Shown: in pieces, positions 1 to 7,313 of the stretch | How positions within the stretch are numbered: the first letter of the stretch is position 1 | Layout of the letters: each line of letters begins with the position of its first letter | Source: Clostridiales bacterium UBA7001 | GTDB lineage: Bacteria > Bacillota > Clostridia > TANB77 > CAG-508 | Direction: 5' to 3' | Assembly: GCA_002449785.1 (NCBI GenBank) | Contig: DJXP01000010.1 | Location: 1-16,080 of the forward strand | DNA length: 16,080 nucleotides | Notes under the pieces: generated by a model | Told to the model about the DNA's origin: nothing | Seen by the model: only the letters and a program-made list of their open reading frames with translations | Database searches by the model: none | Made by a program: the position numbers and the translations under genes

Positions 1-1989
1 GAAGGAGATTATATTGTTCATAAAACACATGGTATTGGACAATATTTAGGTGTAAATACTATTAAAGCAGATGGTATAACCAAAGACTATATTAAATTAA
101 AATATAAAGATGATGATGTTTTATATATACCAACAGATTCATTAGATAATATTAGAAAATATGTTGGTCCAGAAAAAATAGCACCAAGATTAAATAGGCT
201 TGGCTCAAAAGAATGGGATAAAACTAAGGCTAGAGTTAAGAATAATTTAAGAGAAGTTGCAGAAGAATTAATAAGACTTTATGCTAAAAGACAAAAAATT
301 GAAGGATATGCTTTTTCAAAAGATACAGCTTGGCAAAAAGAGTTTGAAGAGAGTTTCGAATATGTAGAAACAAATGACCAGCTAAGATGTATAGATGAAG
401 TAAAAAAAGATATGGAAAAGCCTAAACCGATGGATAGATTACTATGTGGAGATGTTGGATATGGAAAGACGGAAGTGGCACTACGTGCAGCATTTAAAGC
501 TGTTATGGATCAGAAACAAGTTGTATACCTAGCACCTACAACAGTTTTAGCAAATCAGCAGTATGAAGAATTTAAAAATAGAATGAAAGAATATCCAATT
601 GGAATAGAGCTTTTAAATAGATTTAGAACTAAAAAAGAACAAGAAAAAATATTAAAAAACTTAGAAATTGGTGAGACAGATATTTTAATTGGAACACATA
701 GAGTTTTAAGCAAAGATGTAAAATTTAAAAATTTAGGCTTATTAATAGTAGATGAGGAACATAGATTTGGGGTAAAAGCAAAAGAAAAAATAAAGGAACT
801 TAAAAATAGTGTAGATGTTTTAACTATGACAGCAACACCAATTCCAAGAACTCTTCATATGTCTATTGTTGGCATGAGAGATATGTCTGTTATATATGAA
901 CCCCCACAAAATAGAAAGCCTGTTCAAACATATGTATTAGAATATGATAAAGAAGTAGTTAAAGAAGCTATAACAAAAGAACTAGAAAGAGGTGGGCAAG
1001 TTTTCTATTTGTATAATAATGTTGAAGGCATAGAAGGAAAAGCAAATGAAATAAATGATTTAGTTGAAGAAGCAAGAGTAGTATATGCACATGGAAAAAT
1101 GACTGGAAATCAGTTAGAACAAATAATGCAGGATTTTGTTGATGGAAAAAGCAATGTTTTAGTATGTACTACAATATTAGAATCTGGAATAGATATACCA
1201 AATGCAAATACAATAATCGTTGAAAATGCAGATAGACTAGGACTCGCACAACTTTATCAAATAAGGGGAAGAGTTGGAAGATCAGATAAGCAAGCATATG
1301 CTTATATTACTTATAAAAGAGATAAAATGCTTACAGAGGTAGCAGATAAGAGATTGAAAGCAATTAAGGAATTTACAGAATTTGGTTCAGGATTTAAAAT
1401 AGCTATGAGAGATTTAGAAATTCGTGGCGCAGGAAGTCTTATGGGAGAAATTCAACATGGACATATGGAGCAAATAGGATATGATATGTATTGCACAATC
1501 TTAGATCAAGTTGTAAAAGAGATTAAAGGTGAAGAAATAATTGAAGAAGTAGATGTTAGCATAGATTTGGATGTTACAAGTTATATTCCTAATGAATATA
1601 TAGAAAATTCAAGTCAAAAAATTGAAGTATATCAAAATATAGCTTTATGTAAAAATGAAGAAGATATTCAAAATATCACAGATGAAATTATAGACAGATT
1701 CGGGCCAATGAGTTATGAAGTAGAAAATTTATTAGATATTGCAAGAATAAAAAACTTAGCTAGGGAAAAAAATATATTAAAGATATCACAGAAAAAAGAG
1801 AATATAGTTTTCTATTTTGACAGTACTAAATTTGATTTTGGGGTTGTAGATAAATTAATGAAAACATTTAGAAATAGAATAAGATTTTCACCATCAAAAG
1901 AACCATATATTACTTTTAAAATTAAAGATATGAAAAAGATTTTAGAAGAGTGCAAAGATTTTTTAAGGGCCATCGGGACCATATCTTGA
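1..1989 (+). CDS. mfd: Transcription-repair coupling factor Mfd (C-terminal 662 aa, 5' end outside window)
   Basis: Mfd is an ATP-driven DNA translocase that removes RNA polymerase stalled at lesions and recruits UvrA. The frame is open from base 1, so the start lies upstream; the family is usually about 1,150 residues, so the UvrB-like N-terminal half is missing. The visible part begins in the RNA-polymerase-interacting (CarD-like) domain (GDYIVHKTHGIGQY). The helicase motifs follow: Walker A GDVGYGKTE near residues 147-155, DEEHRFG, TATPIPRTL, TTILESGIDIPNA and QIRGRVGRS. The C-terminal domain with GSGFKIAMRDLEIRGAG comes next. The last six codons (AIGTIS) lie in a GC-rich patch and do not look like native Mfd sequence. 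The stop is 20 bp before the next gene, so the two are probably cotranscribed. The assignment is secure; what is inferred is the altered C-terminus. Confidence 0.97.
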   Translation, partial: EGDYIVHKTHGIGQYLGVNTIKADGITKDYIKLKYKDDDVLYIPTDSLDNIRKYVGPEKIAPRLNRLGSKEWDKTKARVKNNLREVAEELIRLYAKRQKIEGYAFSKDTAWQKEFEESFEYVETNDQLRCIDEVKKDMEKPKPMDRLLCGDVGYGKTEVALRAAFKAVMDQKQVVYLAPTTVLANQQYEEFKNRMKEYPIGIELLNRFRTKKEQEKILKNLEIGETDILIGTHRVLSKDVKFKNLGLLIVDEEHRFGVKAKEKIKELKNSVDVLTMTATPIPRTLHMSIVGMRDMSVIYEPPQNRKPVQTYVLEYDKEVVKEAITKELERGGQVFYLYNNVEGIEGKANEINDLVEEARVVYAHGKMTGNQLEQIMQDFVDGKSNVLVCTTILESGIDIPNANTIIVENADRLGLAQLYQIRGRVGRSDKQAYAYITYKRDKMLTEVADKRLKAIKEFTEFGSGFKIAMRDLEIRGAGSLMGEIQHGHMEQIGYDMYCTILDQVVKEIKGEEIIEEVDVSIDLDVTSYIPNEYIENSSQKIEVYQNIALCKNEEDIQNITDEIIDRFGPMSYEVENLLDIARIKNLAREKNILKISQKKENIVFYFDSTKFDFGVVDKLMKTFRNRIRFSPSKEPYITFKIKDMKKILEECKDFLRAIGTIS

Positions 1990-2003
1990 TTGGGACAGAA
2001 AGG
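1967..2003. repeat. GC-rich patch at the mfd 3' end, possible decayed repeat remnant
   Basis: This short stretch is much richer in G and C than its surroundings and contains two copies of AT(C/T)GGGAC about 17 bp apart. It supplies the last six codons and stop of mfd and ends at the AAAGGA ribosome binding site of the next gene. It has no good internal hairpin. Together with the patch at 2788-2850 it suggests insertion of small extragenic repeat DNA at gene ends, but the identity as a repeat is inferred only from composition. Confidence 0.3.
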
Positions 2004-2009
2004 AAAATT

Positions 2010-2852
2010 ATGATTATTACAAGTAAAGATAACGAATTTGTAAAACATGTTAAAAAGTTAAAAGAAAAAAAGTATAGAGAAGAATATAATGAATTTATAA
2101 TTGAAGGAATAAAAATAATTGAGGAAGCCATTGAAGAAAATGCAAAAATTAAATCAATTATTATTTGTGAAGACTGTAAAAATCAGTCTGCTTTTCCAAA
2201 TGAATTAATGTATGAAGTAGCAAAAATGAATTGTATTTATGTTTCAGAAAAAATATTTTTATCACTTTCAGATGTTTCAAATCCACAAGGGATAATGGCT
2301 ATTATAGAAAAAGATAAAAAGGAAGATAATAAAATTGATTTTTCTCCAAAATACTTTTTATTGTTAGATAATATTCAAGATCCAGGGAATATGGGAACTA
2401 TTATAAGAACCTGTGATAGTTTAAATATGAAACAATTAATTATTTCAAAGGGAAGTAGTGATGTATATAATCCTAAAGTTGTTAGAGCTACTATGGGTGC
2501 AATATTCAGAGTAAAAATAGTTGAAACAGATGATTTAGTAAAAACTATTAAGGAAATGAAAAAACATAAAATAAAAGTATATGCAACAGATTTAAAAGCA
2601 GAGAAAAGCATATATTGTGTTGATTACAAAAAATCCGCAATAGTGATTGGAAATGAAGCAAATGGTGTTTCAAAAGAAATTTTAAGTGAAGCTGATGAAA
2701 GAATAAAAATACCAATGCTTGGTAAAACAGAAAGCTTAAATGCAGGTGTTGCTACAAGCATTATTTTATATGAAATGCATAGGAATGAGCTTGGCGAACT
2801 TGGGGGACGTTCCTTAGAGTCCAAGAATTTGAACTATAGGGACACTCTTTAA
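2010..2852 (+). CDS. TrmH/SpoU-family RNA 2'-O-ribose methyltransferase (RlmB-like)
   Basis: SPOUT-class enzyme that transfers a methyl group from S-adenosylmethionine to a ribose 2'-OH in rRNA or tRNA. The start at 2010 is chosen because AGAAAGG lies six bases upstream and the product then begins MIITSKDNEF, a usual start of this family; a longer upstream frame overlaps mfd and has no support. An N-terminal substrate-binding domain (about residues 5-95) is followed by the knotted SPOUT domain: NIQDPGNMGTIIRTCDS (121-137), VRATMGAIFRVKI (158-170), IVIGNEANGVS (211-221) and IPMLGKTESLNAGVA (234-248). These are the three SpoU motifs. The family normally ends around LYEMHR; here 20 extra residues (261-280) are encoded by a GC-rich, hairpin-forming patch. 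The exact RNA target cannot be told from sequence. Confidence 0.93.
   Translation: MIITSKDNEFVKHVKKLKEKKYREEYNEFIIEGIKIIEEAIEENAKIKSIIICEDCKNQSAFPNELMYEVAKMNCIYVSEKIFLSLSDVSNPQGIMAIIEKDKKEDNKIDFSPKYFLLLDNIQDPGNMGTIIRTCDSLNMKQLIISKGSSDVYNPKVVRATMGAIFRVKIVETDDLVKTIKEMKKHKIKVYATDLKAEKSIYCVDYKKSAIVIGNEANGVSKEILSEADERIKIPMLGKTESLNAGVATSIILYEMHRNELGELGGRSLESKNLNYRDTL
2788..2850. repeat. REP-like palindromic element fused to the 3' end of the methyltransferase gene
   Basis: This GC-rich segment in an AT-rich region forms two mutually exclusive hairpins. In the first, CTTGG(GG)GAC at 2799-2808 pairs with GTCCAAG at 2819-2825. In the second, AGAGTCC at 2816-2822 pairs with GG(AC)ACTCT at 2840-2848. 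The GGGGACGTTCC and GGGACACTC words resemble the cores of REP elements mobilised by RAYT transposases in Firmicutes; that resemblance is from memory and untested. The element is translated as the last 20 residues of the methyltransferase and supplies its stop codon. Confidence 0.45.
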
Positions 2853-2889
2853 TTAGATATTACTATTTTAATAAAAATTGCAAAATATA

Positions 2890-2918
2890 TTGTAGAAAAA
2901 AATATTATTTGATAAAAT
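2890..2918 (+). promoter_or_regulatory. Probable sigma-A promoter of the acidic membrane protein gene
   Basis: TTGTAG at 2890-2895 and TAAAAT at 2913-2918 are separated by 17 bp. Transcription would start near 2925 and give a leader of about 67 nt holding two small hairpins: GCTTAC/GTAAGC at 2936-2951 with a TTTT loop, and TTAGC/GCTAA at 2965-2980. Neither hairpin has a T-tract, so neither looks like a terminator for the methyltransferase gene upstream. Confidence 0.5.
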
Positions 2919-2991
2919 AAATGTAATAATTTGTAGCTTACTTTTGTAAGCAGAAAGGATAAAATTAGCGAAATGGCTAATTGGTGTACAA

Positions 2992-3810
2992 ATGGAAGAT
3001 GAAAAATTTACGCCTGTAGGTGGTGGAGAACCTGAAAAAAAAGGATTCAAAGTAAAAGTTATTACTATATTATTATTTTTCTTATTGGTTGTTATTGCTA
3101 TTATAATAGCGTTTTCAGTGTTTTCAAATAAAAGGAAAAAATTAGATGAAACACTAGCTTCTGCACAAGTTGTATATGAGTTAAATAGAATTAAGATTGG
3201 TGATGATGAAGCATTGGAAAAATATTTGTCTTATAGTAATTTATTAATTAATTCAGAAGATGTTGATGAAGAAATAGAACTAGAAGATGAAGATAATGAA
3301 ATGGATTCAGATGATAGTGTTGCAGAAGAAGATGATGATGAGAACATGGATGAAAGTGAAAATGATGAAGATACATCTATAGTAGAAGATGAAGATATAG
3401 ATGATGATTATATATTTAAAATGTTTTTAAATACTTTAAATTATGAAATAACAAGTGTAAATGTTGAAAATAACAATGCTACTGTTACAGCAAAAATATC
3501 TAATAAAAATTCAGGTGAAATATTTAGAAATTATTTTACAAGAGCAATCAAGCTAGCAATAACTCAAGCACTTTCAACAACTAAAAGTGATAATGGAAAA
3601 ATGCAAGAAGAGTTACAAAAATATTTGGAAGAACAAGTTGTATCAAGTGAAATACCTATAACAACAAATGATGTAACATTTAATTTGGTAAAAGAAAATA
3701 ATCAATGGCAAGTTAAAAGCCAAGATAAAGATATGGTTGATGTAGTATTTCCAGATTTGATGAATACAATTGCAGATCTTTCAGAAGAATATTCAGAATA
3801 TGGAGACTAA
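2992..3810 (+). CDS. Single-pass membrane protein with acidic linker and possible NTF2-like extracellular domain
   Basis: A 272-residue protein of unknown function. A short soluble N-terminus (MEDEKFTPVGGG) is followed by one hydrophobic helix at about residues 22-45 and a basic stop (KRKK), which suggests a membrane anchor. Residues 89-139 are almost all Asp, Glu and Ser, probably a disordered linker. The C-terminal 130 residues alternate beta strands with a helical stretch and contain NNATVTAKISNKNSGEIFRNYF, reminiscent of NTF2-like/DUF4878-type domains of anchored clostridial proteins; this is a weak family guess. The ribosome binding site is poor (GGTG five bases upstream). A better AGAAAGG at 2952-2958 is 34 bases away and precedes a tiny frame, ATG 2973 to TGA 3002, that reads MANWCTNGR and overlaps this start. 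The gene has its own promoter and stands alone. Confidence 0.75.
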   Translation: MEDEKFTPVGGGEPEKKGFKVKVITILLFFLLVVIAIIIAFSVFSNKRKKLDETLASAQVVYELNRIKIGDDEALEKYLSYSNLLINSEDVDEEIELEDEDNEMDSDDSVAEEDDDENMDESENDEDTSIVEDEDIDDDYIFKMFLNTLNYEITSVNVENNNATVTAKISNKNSGEIFRNYFTRAIKLAITQALSTTKSDNGKMQEELQKYLEEQVVSSEIPITTNDVTFNLVKENNQWQVKSQDKDMVDVVFPDLMNTIADLSEEYSEYGD

Positions 3811-3849
3811 TATTAGAATTTAAATTATAATTATTGATAGATTATAAAT

Positions 3850-3879
3850 TTGATGACTATATAAAAATATATTTATAAT
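3850..3879 (+). promoter_or_regulatory. Probable sigma-A promoter of the RyR-like two-gene unit
   Basis: TTGATG at 3850-3855 and TATAAT at 3874-3879 are separated by 18 bp. Transcription would begin about 10 bases before the GGGAG ribosome binding site at 3892-3896, giving a very short leader. The box fits the boundary between the single-gene unit before it and the pair of genes after it. Confidence 0.5.
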
Positions 3880-3903
3880 TTAATATAAGAAGGGAGAATG
3901 CAA

Positions 3904-5013
3904 ATGAATTTAGAAGAATATGCAAAAAAAATAGGGAATGAAAGATTTTTGAGCTCTGATGAAATTGAAGTATTATTAAAAACAATTAATACATCCAATG
4001 CTTTTGCAGATAAAAATGGTGAAATTGAACAATGGGACGATAGGTCAAGAATAGTTCGTGGGATGATTGAAGCTATTCACATTATTAGAGATCATATTAG
4101 TGTATATGGAACAAATAACACAAGTAATGATGAGAATAAAGAAATATTAGATTTTTACATGCAAAAAGAAGAATCAAGAAAGACTTTAGGCGATTATGCT
4201 AAAATATATGGTTTGAAAAATGGATTAAGTATAGAAGAAACAAAAGAAATGATAGATTTTATTGATTCATCTCATATTTTTTTGGATAGAGATGATGAAC
4301 CACATGATTGGAGAAAAAGGTTTGATATAAATAGAAGAATAGTTCTTGGAATGTCTGAGGCAATGTCAGAGATGAAAAAACATATAATAAAAATGCAAAT
4401 AAACGAAGGATTAGAAGAAGGGATAGGAGCAGAAAGAATAGCAAAAGAAAAAGAGTTAGCACAATTAATGGAAAAAGAAGAATTAGCAAAGGGAAAAGAT
4501 GTAAGAGAAGCATTAGCATATTCGCTAGGCGCAGACCTTCATGAAACATGGCGTAAAGGATATGCTAAAAACAATACTTTAGAAGACGGAACGATTGCGC
4601 CAAGAATGAAAAAAACTAAAGATCAAGATTGGATTGCTAAGAATGGAACAGATACAGTTGATATTGCTAATACAGCATTTGCTGAATTACCTGAAGATTG
4701 GCAAGGAGAAAATTTAAAAGCTGCCAAAGTAGCAATAGATTTGGTTTATGGAAAGATGATGGCTGGACAGGAATTAACAGAAGAAGTTTTACAAGAATTA
4801 TCTGCTATAGTTCATGATAAATGGTTAGAGCGTAATCCATGGGAAAAGGACGGACCTCTTGGAGTACCTTATGAAAAGTTAGAACCAATAGAGAAAGAAA
4901 AAGATACAGTTCAATTAAGAGATGCTATAAAGAAAGTTACAGCTTATCAAAAAGGAGAAATAAATATAGAAGCATTAAGAGAAGAATATGGACTAAATGG
5001 AAATACAAAATAG
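3904..5013 (+). CDS. Protein with duplicated N-terminal module and RyR-like C-terminal region, function unknown
   Basis: The start at 3904 is preferred to the ATG at 3898 because GGGAG at 3892-3896 would be only one base from the first and is seven from the second, giving 369 residues. Residues 1-65 and 96-161 are a divergent duplication: each has YAK near its start and an F.D...W..R..I..GM.EA block near its end, followed by HI. Residues 170-200 are charged and likely form a helix. In the C-terminal part, DLHETWRKGYAKNN (211-224), TVDIANTAFAELPEDWQ (251-267) and VHDKWLERNPWEKDGPLG (303-320) precede PYEKLEPIEKEKD (322-334). That HE.WR / PY..L...EKE.D pattern resembles ryanodine-receptor (RyR) repeats found in bacteria. 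There is no signal peptide or membrane segment, so it is probably cytoplasmic. It is followed after 14 bp by a small gene in the same unit. The RyR call is from motif memory and is moderate at best; the CDS itself is secure. Confidence 0.85.
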   Translation: MNLEEYAKKIGNERFLSSDEIEVLLKTINTSNAFADKNGEIEQWDDRSRIVRGMIEAIHIIRDHISVYGTNNTSNDENKEILDFYMQKEESRKTLGDYAKIYGLKNGLSIEETKEMIDFIDSSHIFLDRDDEPHDWRKRFDINRRIVLGMSEAMSEMKKHIIKMQINEGLEEGIGAERIAKEKELAQLMEKEELAKGKDVREALAYSLGADLHETWRKGYAKNNTLEDGTIAPRMKKTKDQDWIAKNGTDTVDIANTAFAELPEDWQGENLKAAKVAIDLVYGKMMAGQELTEEVLQELSAIVHDKWLERNPWEKDGPLGVPYEKLEPIEKEKDTVQLRDAIKKVTAYQKGEINIEALREEYGLNGNTK

Positions 5014-5027
5014 GAGATGAAATTTAT

Positions 5028-5264
5028 ATGATTAATGAAATTTTTTCAAAAAATAAGGAAATTGAAGACAATAATTATGAAGAAAATGTAAGAAAAAATA
5101 CTAATAGTTTTCTTGAAAGTATTAAAGTTGAAATAAACCCATTTATAGTAGTTTTAGCTCAAAGAGTTAAATCTAAAGAACTGAAAATTAAGGACTTAAC
5201 AGATAGTCAGCTAAATCAAATGCTAGATTATTATAGGAATAAATTTAATAACAATACTAATTAA
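5028..5264 (+). CDS. Small hypothetical protein (78 aa) coexpressed with the RyR-like gene
   Basis: A 78-residue, charged, Asn/Lys/Glu-rich protein with no membrane segment and no motif that I recognise. The middle (SFLESIKVEINPFIVVLAQR) and the C-terminus (KIKDLTDSQLNQMLDYYRNK) are probably helical. AGGAGAT lies about ten bases before the ATG. It begins 14 bp after the RyR-like gene and ends directly at a terminator, so the two form one transcription unit and may work together. Codon use matches its neighbours. Confidence 0.75.
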   Translation: MINEIFSKNKEIEDNNYEENVRKNTNSFLESIKVEINPFIVVLAQRVKSKELKIKDLTDSQLNQMLDYYRNKFNNNTN

Positions 5265-5268
5265 AGAG

Positions 5269-5300
5269 AAAAAGCTTCAAATTGAAGCTTTTTTCTTTAT
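5269..5300 (+). terminator. Rho-independent terminator of the RyR-like unit
   Basis: AAAAAGCTTC pairs with GAAGCTTTTT around the loop AAATT, and the 3' arm runs into a T-rich tract (TTTTTTCTTTAT). The hairpin starts a few bases after the stop codon of the 78-aa gene and separates that unit from ruvA. Confidence 0.85.
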
Positions 5301-5321
5301 AGAATAAAATGTAAAAAAATC

Positions 5322-5349
5322 TTGAAATATTTTTTATTTATGATAAAAT
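5322..5349 (+). promoter_or_regulatory. Probable promoter of ruvA-rarA, extended -10
   Basis: TTGAAA at 5322-5327 and TAAAAT at 5344-5349 are 16 bp apart, and TGA directly before the -10 hexamer makes an extended -10. The predicted start is near 5356, about 15 bases before the AAGGAGA ribosome binding site of ruvA. I see no LexA-like GAAC...GTTC site here. Confidence 0.55.
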
Positions 5350-5381
5350 GTAGCAAAAATATGTTTGGTAAGGAGATAATA

Positions 5382-5990
5382 ATGTTTGCATATATTAAAG
5401 GAAGTTTAGAAGAAAAATCAAGTAATTATGTAGTTATTGATGTGATGGGAGTTGGATATAAAATTTTCATGTCAGAAAGTTCAATTAATTCTATTGGTGA
5501 AATTGGAGAAAAAGTTAAGGTTCATACACATTATCATGTTAGAGAAGATGATATAAGTTTATATGGATTTTTAACAAATGAAGAACTTAGAATGTTTGAA
5601 TTATTATTACAAGTGAGTGGAATTGGAGCAAAATCTGCTATAACAATGCTTTCTAATATTTCTCCATCAAGTTTTGCACTTGCAGTTCTTTCAAATGATG
5701 TAGATTCACTAAAAAAGATACCTGGAATTGGTCCAAAATCTGCTGCTAGAATAATATTAGAACTTCAGGACAAACTAAAGAAAGAAGAAACAGAACTAAT
5801 GGTTCAAAAAGGAAAGGAAGAAATAACAAAAGAAATTGAGCATTCAATAAATGCAAAAGAAGCAATGCAAGCACTTCAAATTTTAGGTTATAATAAAAAG
5901 GAAATTGAAAAGGCATTTGATAAAATTGCAAATACTAATGTTAGTGTTGAAGAATTAATTAAGAAAGGATTAAGTTTACTTTCTAAGTAA
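5382..5990 (+). CDS. ruvA: Holliday junction branch migration protein RuvA
   Basis: RuvA binds Holliday junctions as a tetramer and loads the RuvB motor for branch migration in recombination. The start at 5382 is chosen because AAGGAG lies seven bases upstream and the product then begins MFAYIKG with 202 residues, the usual form and length. Domain I is an OB fold (1-62, with VIDVMGVGYKI and ISLYGF). Domain II has two helix-hairpin-helix motifs, QVSGIGAKSAITML (77-90) and IPGIGPKSAARII (113-125). Domain III, which contacts RuvB, is at about 157-202 (EAMQALQILGYNKKEIEKAF). The next gene, 18 bp on, is rarA and not the usual ruvB. Confidence 0.97.
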   Translation: MFAYIKGSLEEKSSNYVVIDVMGVGYKIFMSESSINSIGEIGEKVKVHTHYHVREDDISLYGFLTNEELRMFELLLQVSGIGAKSAITMLSNISPSSFALAVLSNDVDSLKKIPGIGPKSAARIILELQDKLKKEETELMVQKGKEEITKEIEHSINAKEAMQALQILGYNKKEIEKAFDKIANTNVSVEELIKKGLSLLSK

Positions 5991-6008
5991 TAAAATAGGT
6001 AAATTATT

Positions 6009-7250
6009 ATGGATATAAATAAACCATTGGCATATAGAATGAGACCTAAAAATCTTGAAGAATATATAGGTCAAGAACAAGTATTAGGTAAAGATAAACT
6101 ATTATATCGAACAATTAAAGCTGATAGGCTATCTAGTTTGATTCTTTGGGGACCACCAGGATGTGGGAAAACTTCACTTGCAAAAGTAATAAGTGAAACA
6201 ACAAAATATAGTTTTAAAAGAATAAATGCAGTAACTTCAGGAGTAGCTGATATAAAAAGAGCAATTGAAGAAGCAGATAACCCTCTTTTAAATCCGAGTG
6301 GAAAATGTATATTATTTATAGACGAAATACATAGATTTAATAAACTTCAACAAGATGCATTATTACCATTTGTTGAAGACGGAACTGTAATTTTAATAGG
6401 AGCAACTACTGAAAATCCTTATTTTGAAGTGAATAAAGCGTTAATTTCTAGATCTATGGTTGTAAAATTAGAACCATTAAAAAAAGAAGAAATTGTAAAA
6501 ATTATAAAAAATGCATTAACAAATAAAGAAGGGCTTGGAACATTTAATATAAAAATATCTGAGGAAACTATTGAAACAATTGCAGATGTTTCAAATGGAG
6601 ATGTTAGAACAGCTTTAAACGGTTTGGAAGTCGCTGTTTTAACTACGAAAATGAATTCTAATGGAATAATAGAAATTACAAATGAAATAGCTAGTGAATG
6701 TTTAAATAAAAGAAAAGCATTATTTGATAAAACAGGTGATAGTCATTATGATAATATAAGTGCATTTATAAAGTCAATGAGAGGAAGTGACCCAGATGCA
6801 ACAGTTTTTTATTTAGCAAGAGCAATAAATGGAGGAGAAGATCCTGTATTTTTAGCTAGAAGAATAGTTATAGCAGCCTCTGAAGATGTTGGATTAGCTA
6901 ACCCAAATGCTTTAGTTGTTGCAACTTCAGCTATGCAGGCAGTATCAATGGTAGGTATGCCTGAAGCAAGAATAATTTTATCTGAAGCAGCTATTTATGT
7001 TGCAAATTCAAAAAAATCTAATGCATCATATTTAGCAATAAATAAAGCTTTAGAGGATGTTGCAAGTAGAGATACTGGAACAATTCCAATGCATATTAGA
7101 AATGCACCTGCTGAAGGCATGGAACAATTTGGTTATAGCGTAGGATATAAATATCCTCATGATTATCCGGGACATATAGTTGAGCAACAATATTTACCAG
7201 ATAAAATGGTTGGTACAAAATATTTTATAAAAGATGAAAATTGTGAATAA
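6009..7250 (+). CDS. rarA: Replication-associated recombination protein RarA (MgsA), AAA+ ATPase
   Basis: RarA is a clamp-loader-like AAA+ ATPase that acts at stalled replication forks and single-strand/double-strand DNA junctions. The protein is 413 residues, close to the family norm. It begins with the signature PLAYRMRPKNLEEYIGQ. It has Walker A GPPGCGKTS (48-56), Walker B ILFIDEIHR (101-109), sensor 1 and arginine-finger region GATTENPYFEVNKALISRS (131-149), and NGDVRTALNGLE. The tetramerisation region includes GSDPDATVFYLARAINGGEDP, and the conserved end HDYPGHIVEQQYLPD is present. These features separate it from RuvB. The ribosome binding site is weak (AGGT eight bases upstream), which fits translation coupled to ruvA in one operon. 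Confidence 0.96.
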   Translation: MDINKPLAYRMRPKNLEEYIGQEQVLGKDKLLYRTIKADRLSSLILWGPPGCGKTSLAKVISETTKYSFKRINAVTSGVADIKRAIEEADNPLLNPSGKCILFIDEIHRFNKLQQDALLPFVEDGTVILIGATTENPYFEVNKALISRSMVVKLEPLKKEEIVKIIKNALTNKEGLGTFNIKISEETIETIADVSNGDVRTALNGLEVAVLTTKMNSNGIIEITNEIASECLNKRKALFDKTGDSHYDNISAFIKSMRGSDPDATVFYLARAINGGEDPVFLARRIVIAASEDVGLANPNALVVATSAMQAVSMVGMPEARIILSEAAIYVANSKKSNASYLAINKALEDVASRDTGTIPMHIRNAPAEGMEQFGYSVGYKYPHDYPGHIVEQQYLPDKMVGTKYFIKDENCE

Positions 7251-7264
7251 TTTAATGCCTAAAA

Positions 7265-7301
7265 GTTTAAAATATATATGTATAACATATTATTTTTAAA
7301 C
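7265..7301 (+). other. Imperfect AT-rich hairpin between rarA and the 47-aa gene
   Basis: GTTTAAAA pairs with TTTTAAAC and ATATGT with ACATAT around the loop ATA, giving a 17-position stem with a three-base internal mismatch. It ends one base before the AAGGAGG ribosome binding site of the next gene and has no T-tract. It may tune translation or mRNA stability; chance is possible in such AT-rich DNA. Confidence 0.35.
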
Positions 7302-7313
7302 AAGGAGGAAAAT

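Noticed and set aside
1950..2009. Longer start for the methyltransferase, overlapping mfd
   Set aside because: The ATG at 2010 has a good AGAAAGG site and gives the normal family N-terminus; the extra 20 residues read through the GC-rich patch.
1812..2131. Two minus-strand open frames over the mfd/methyltransferase junction
   Set aside because: They lie opposite clear coding sequence and look like hydrophobic shadows of AT-rich genes, with no motifs.
4259..4549. Minus-strand open frame of 96 codons inside the RyR-like gene
   Set aside because: Leu/Phe-rich antisense shadow with no ribosome binding site; the plus-strand gene is clearly coding.
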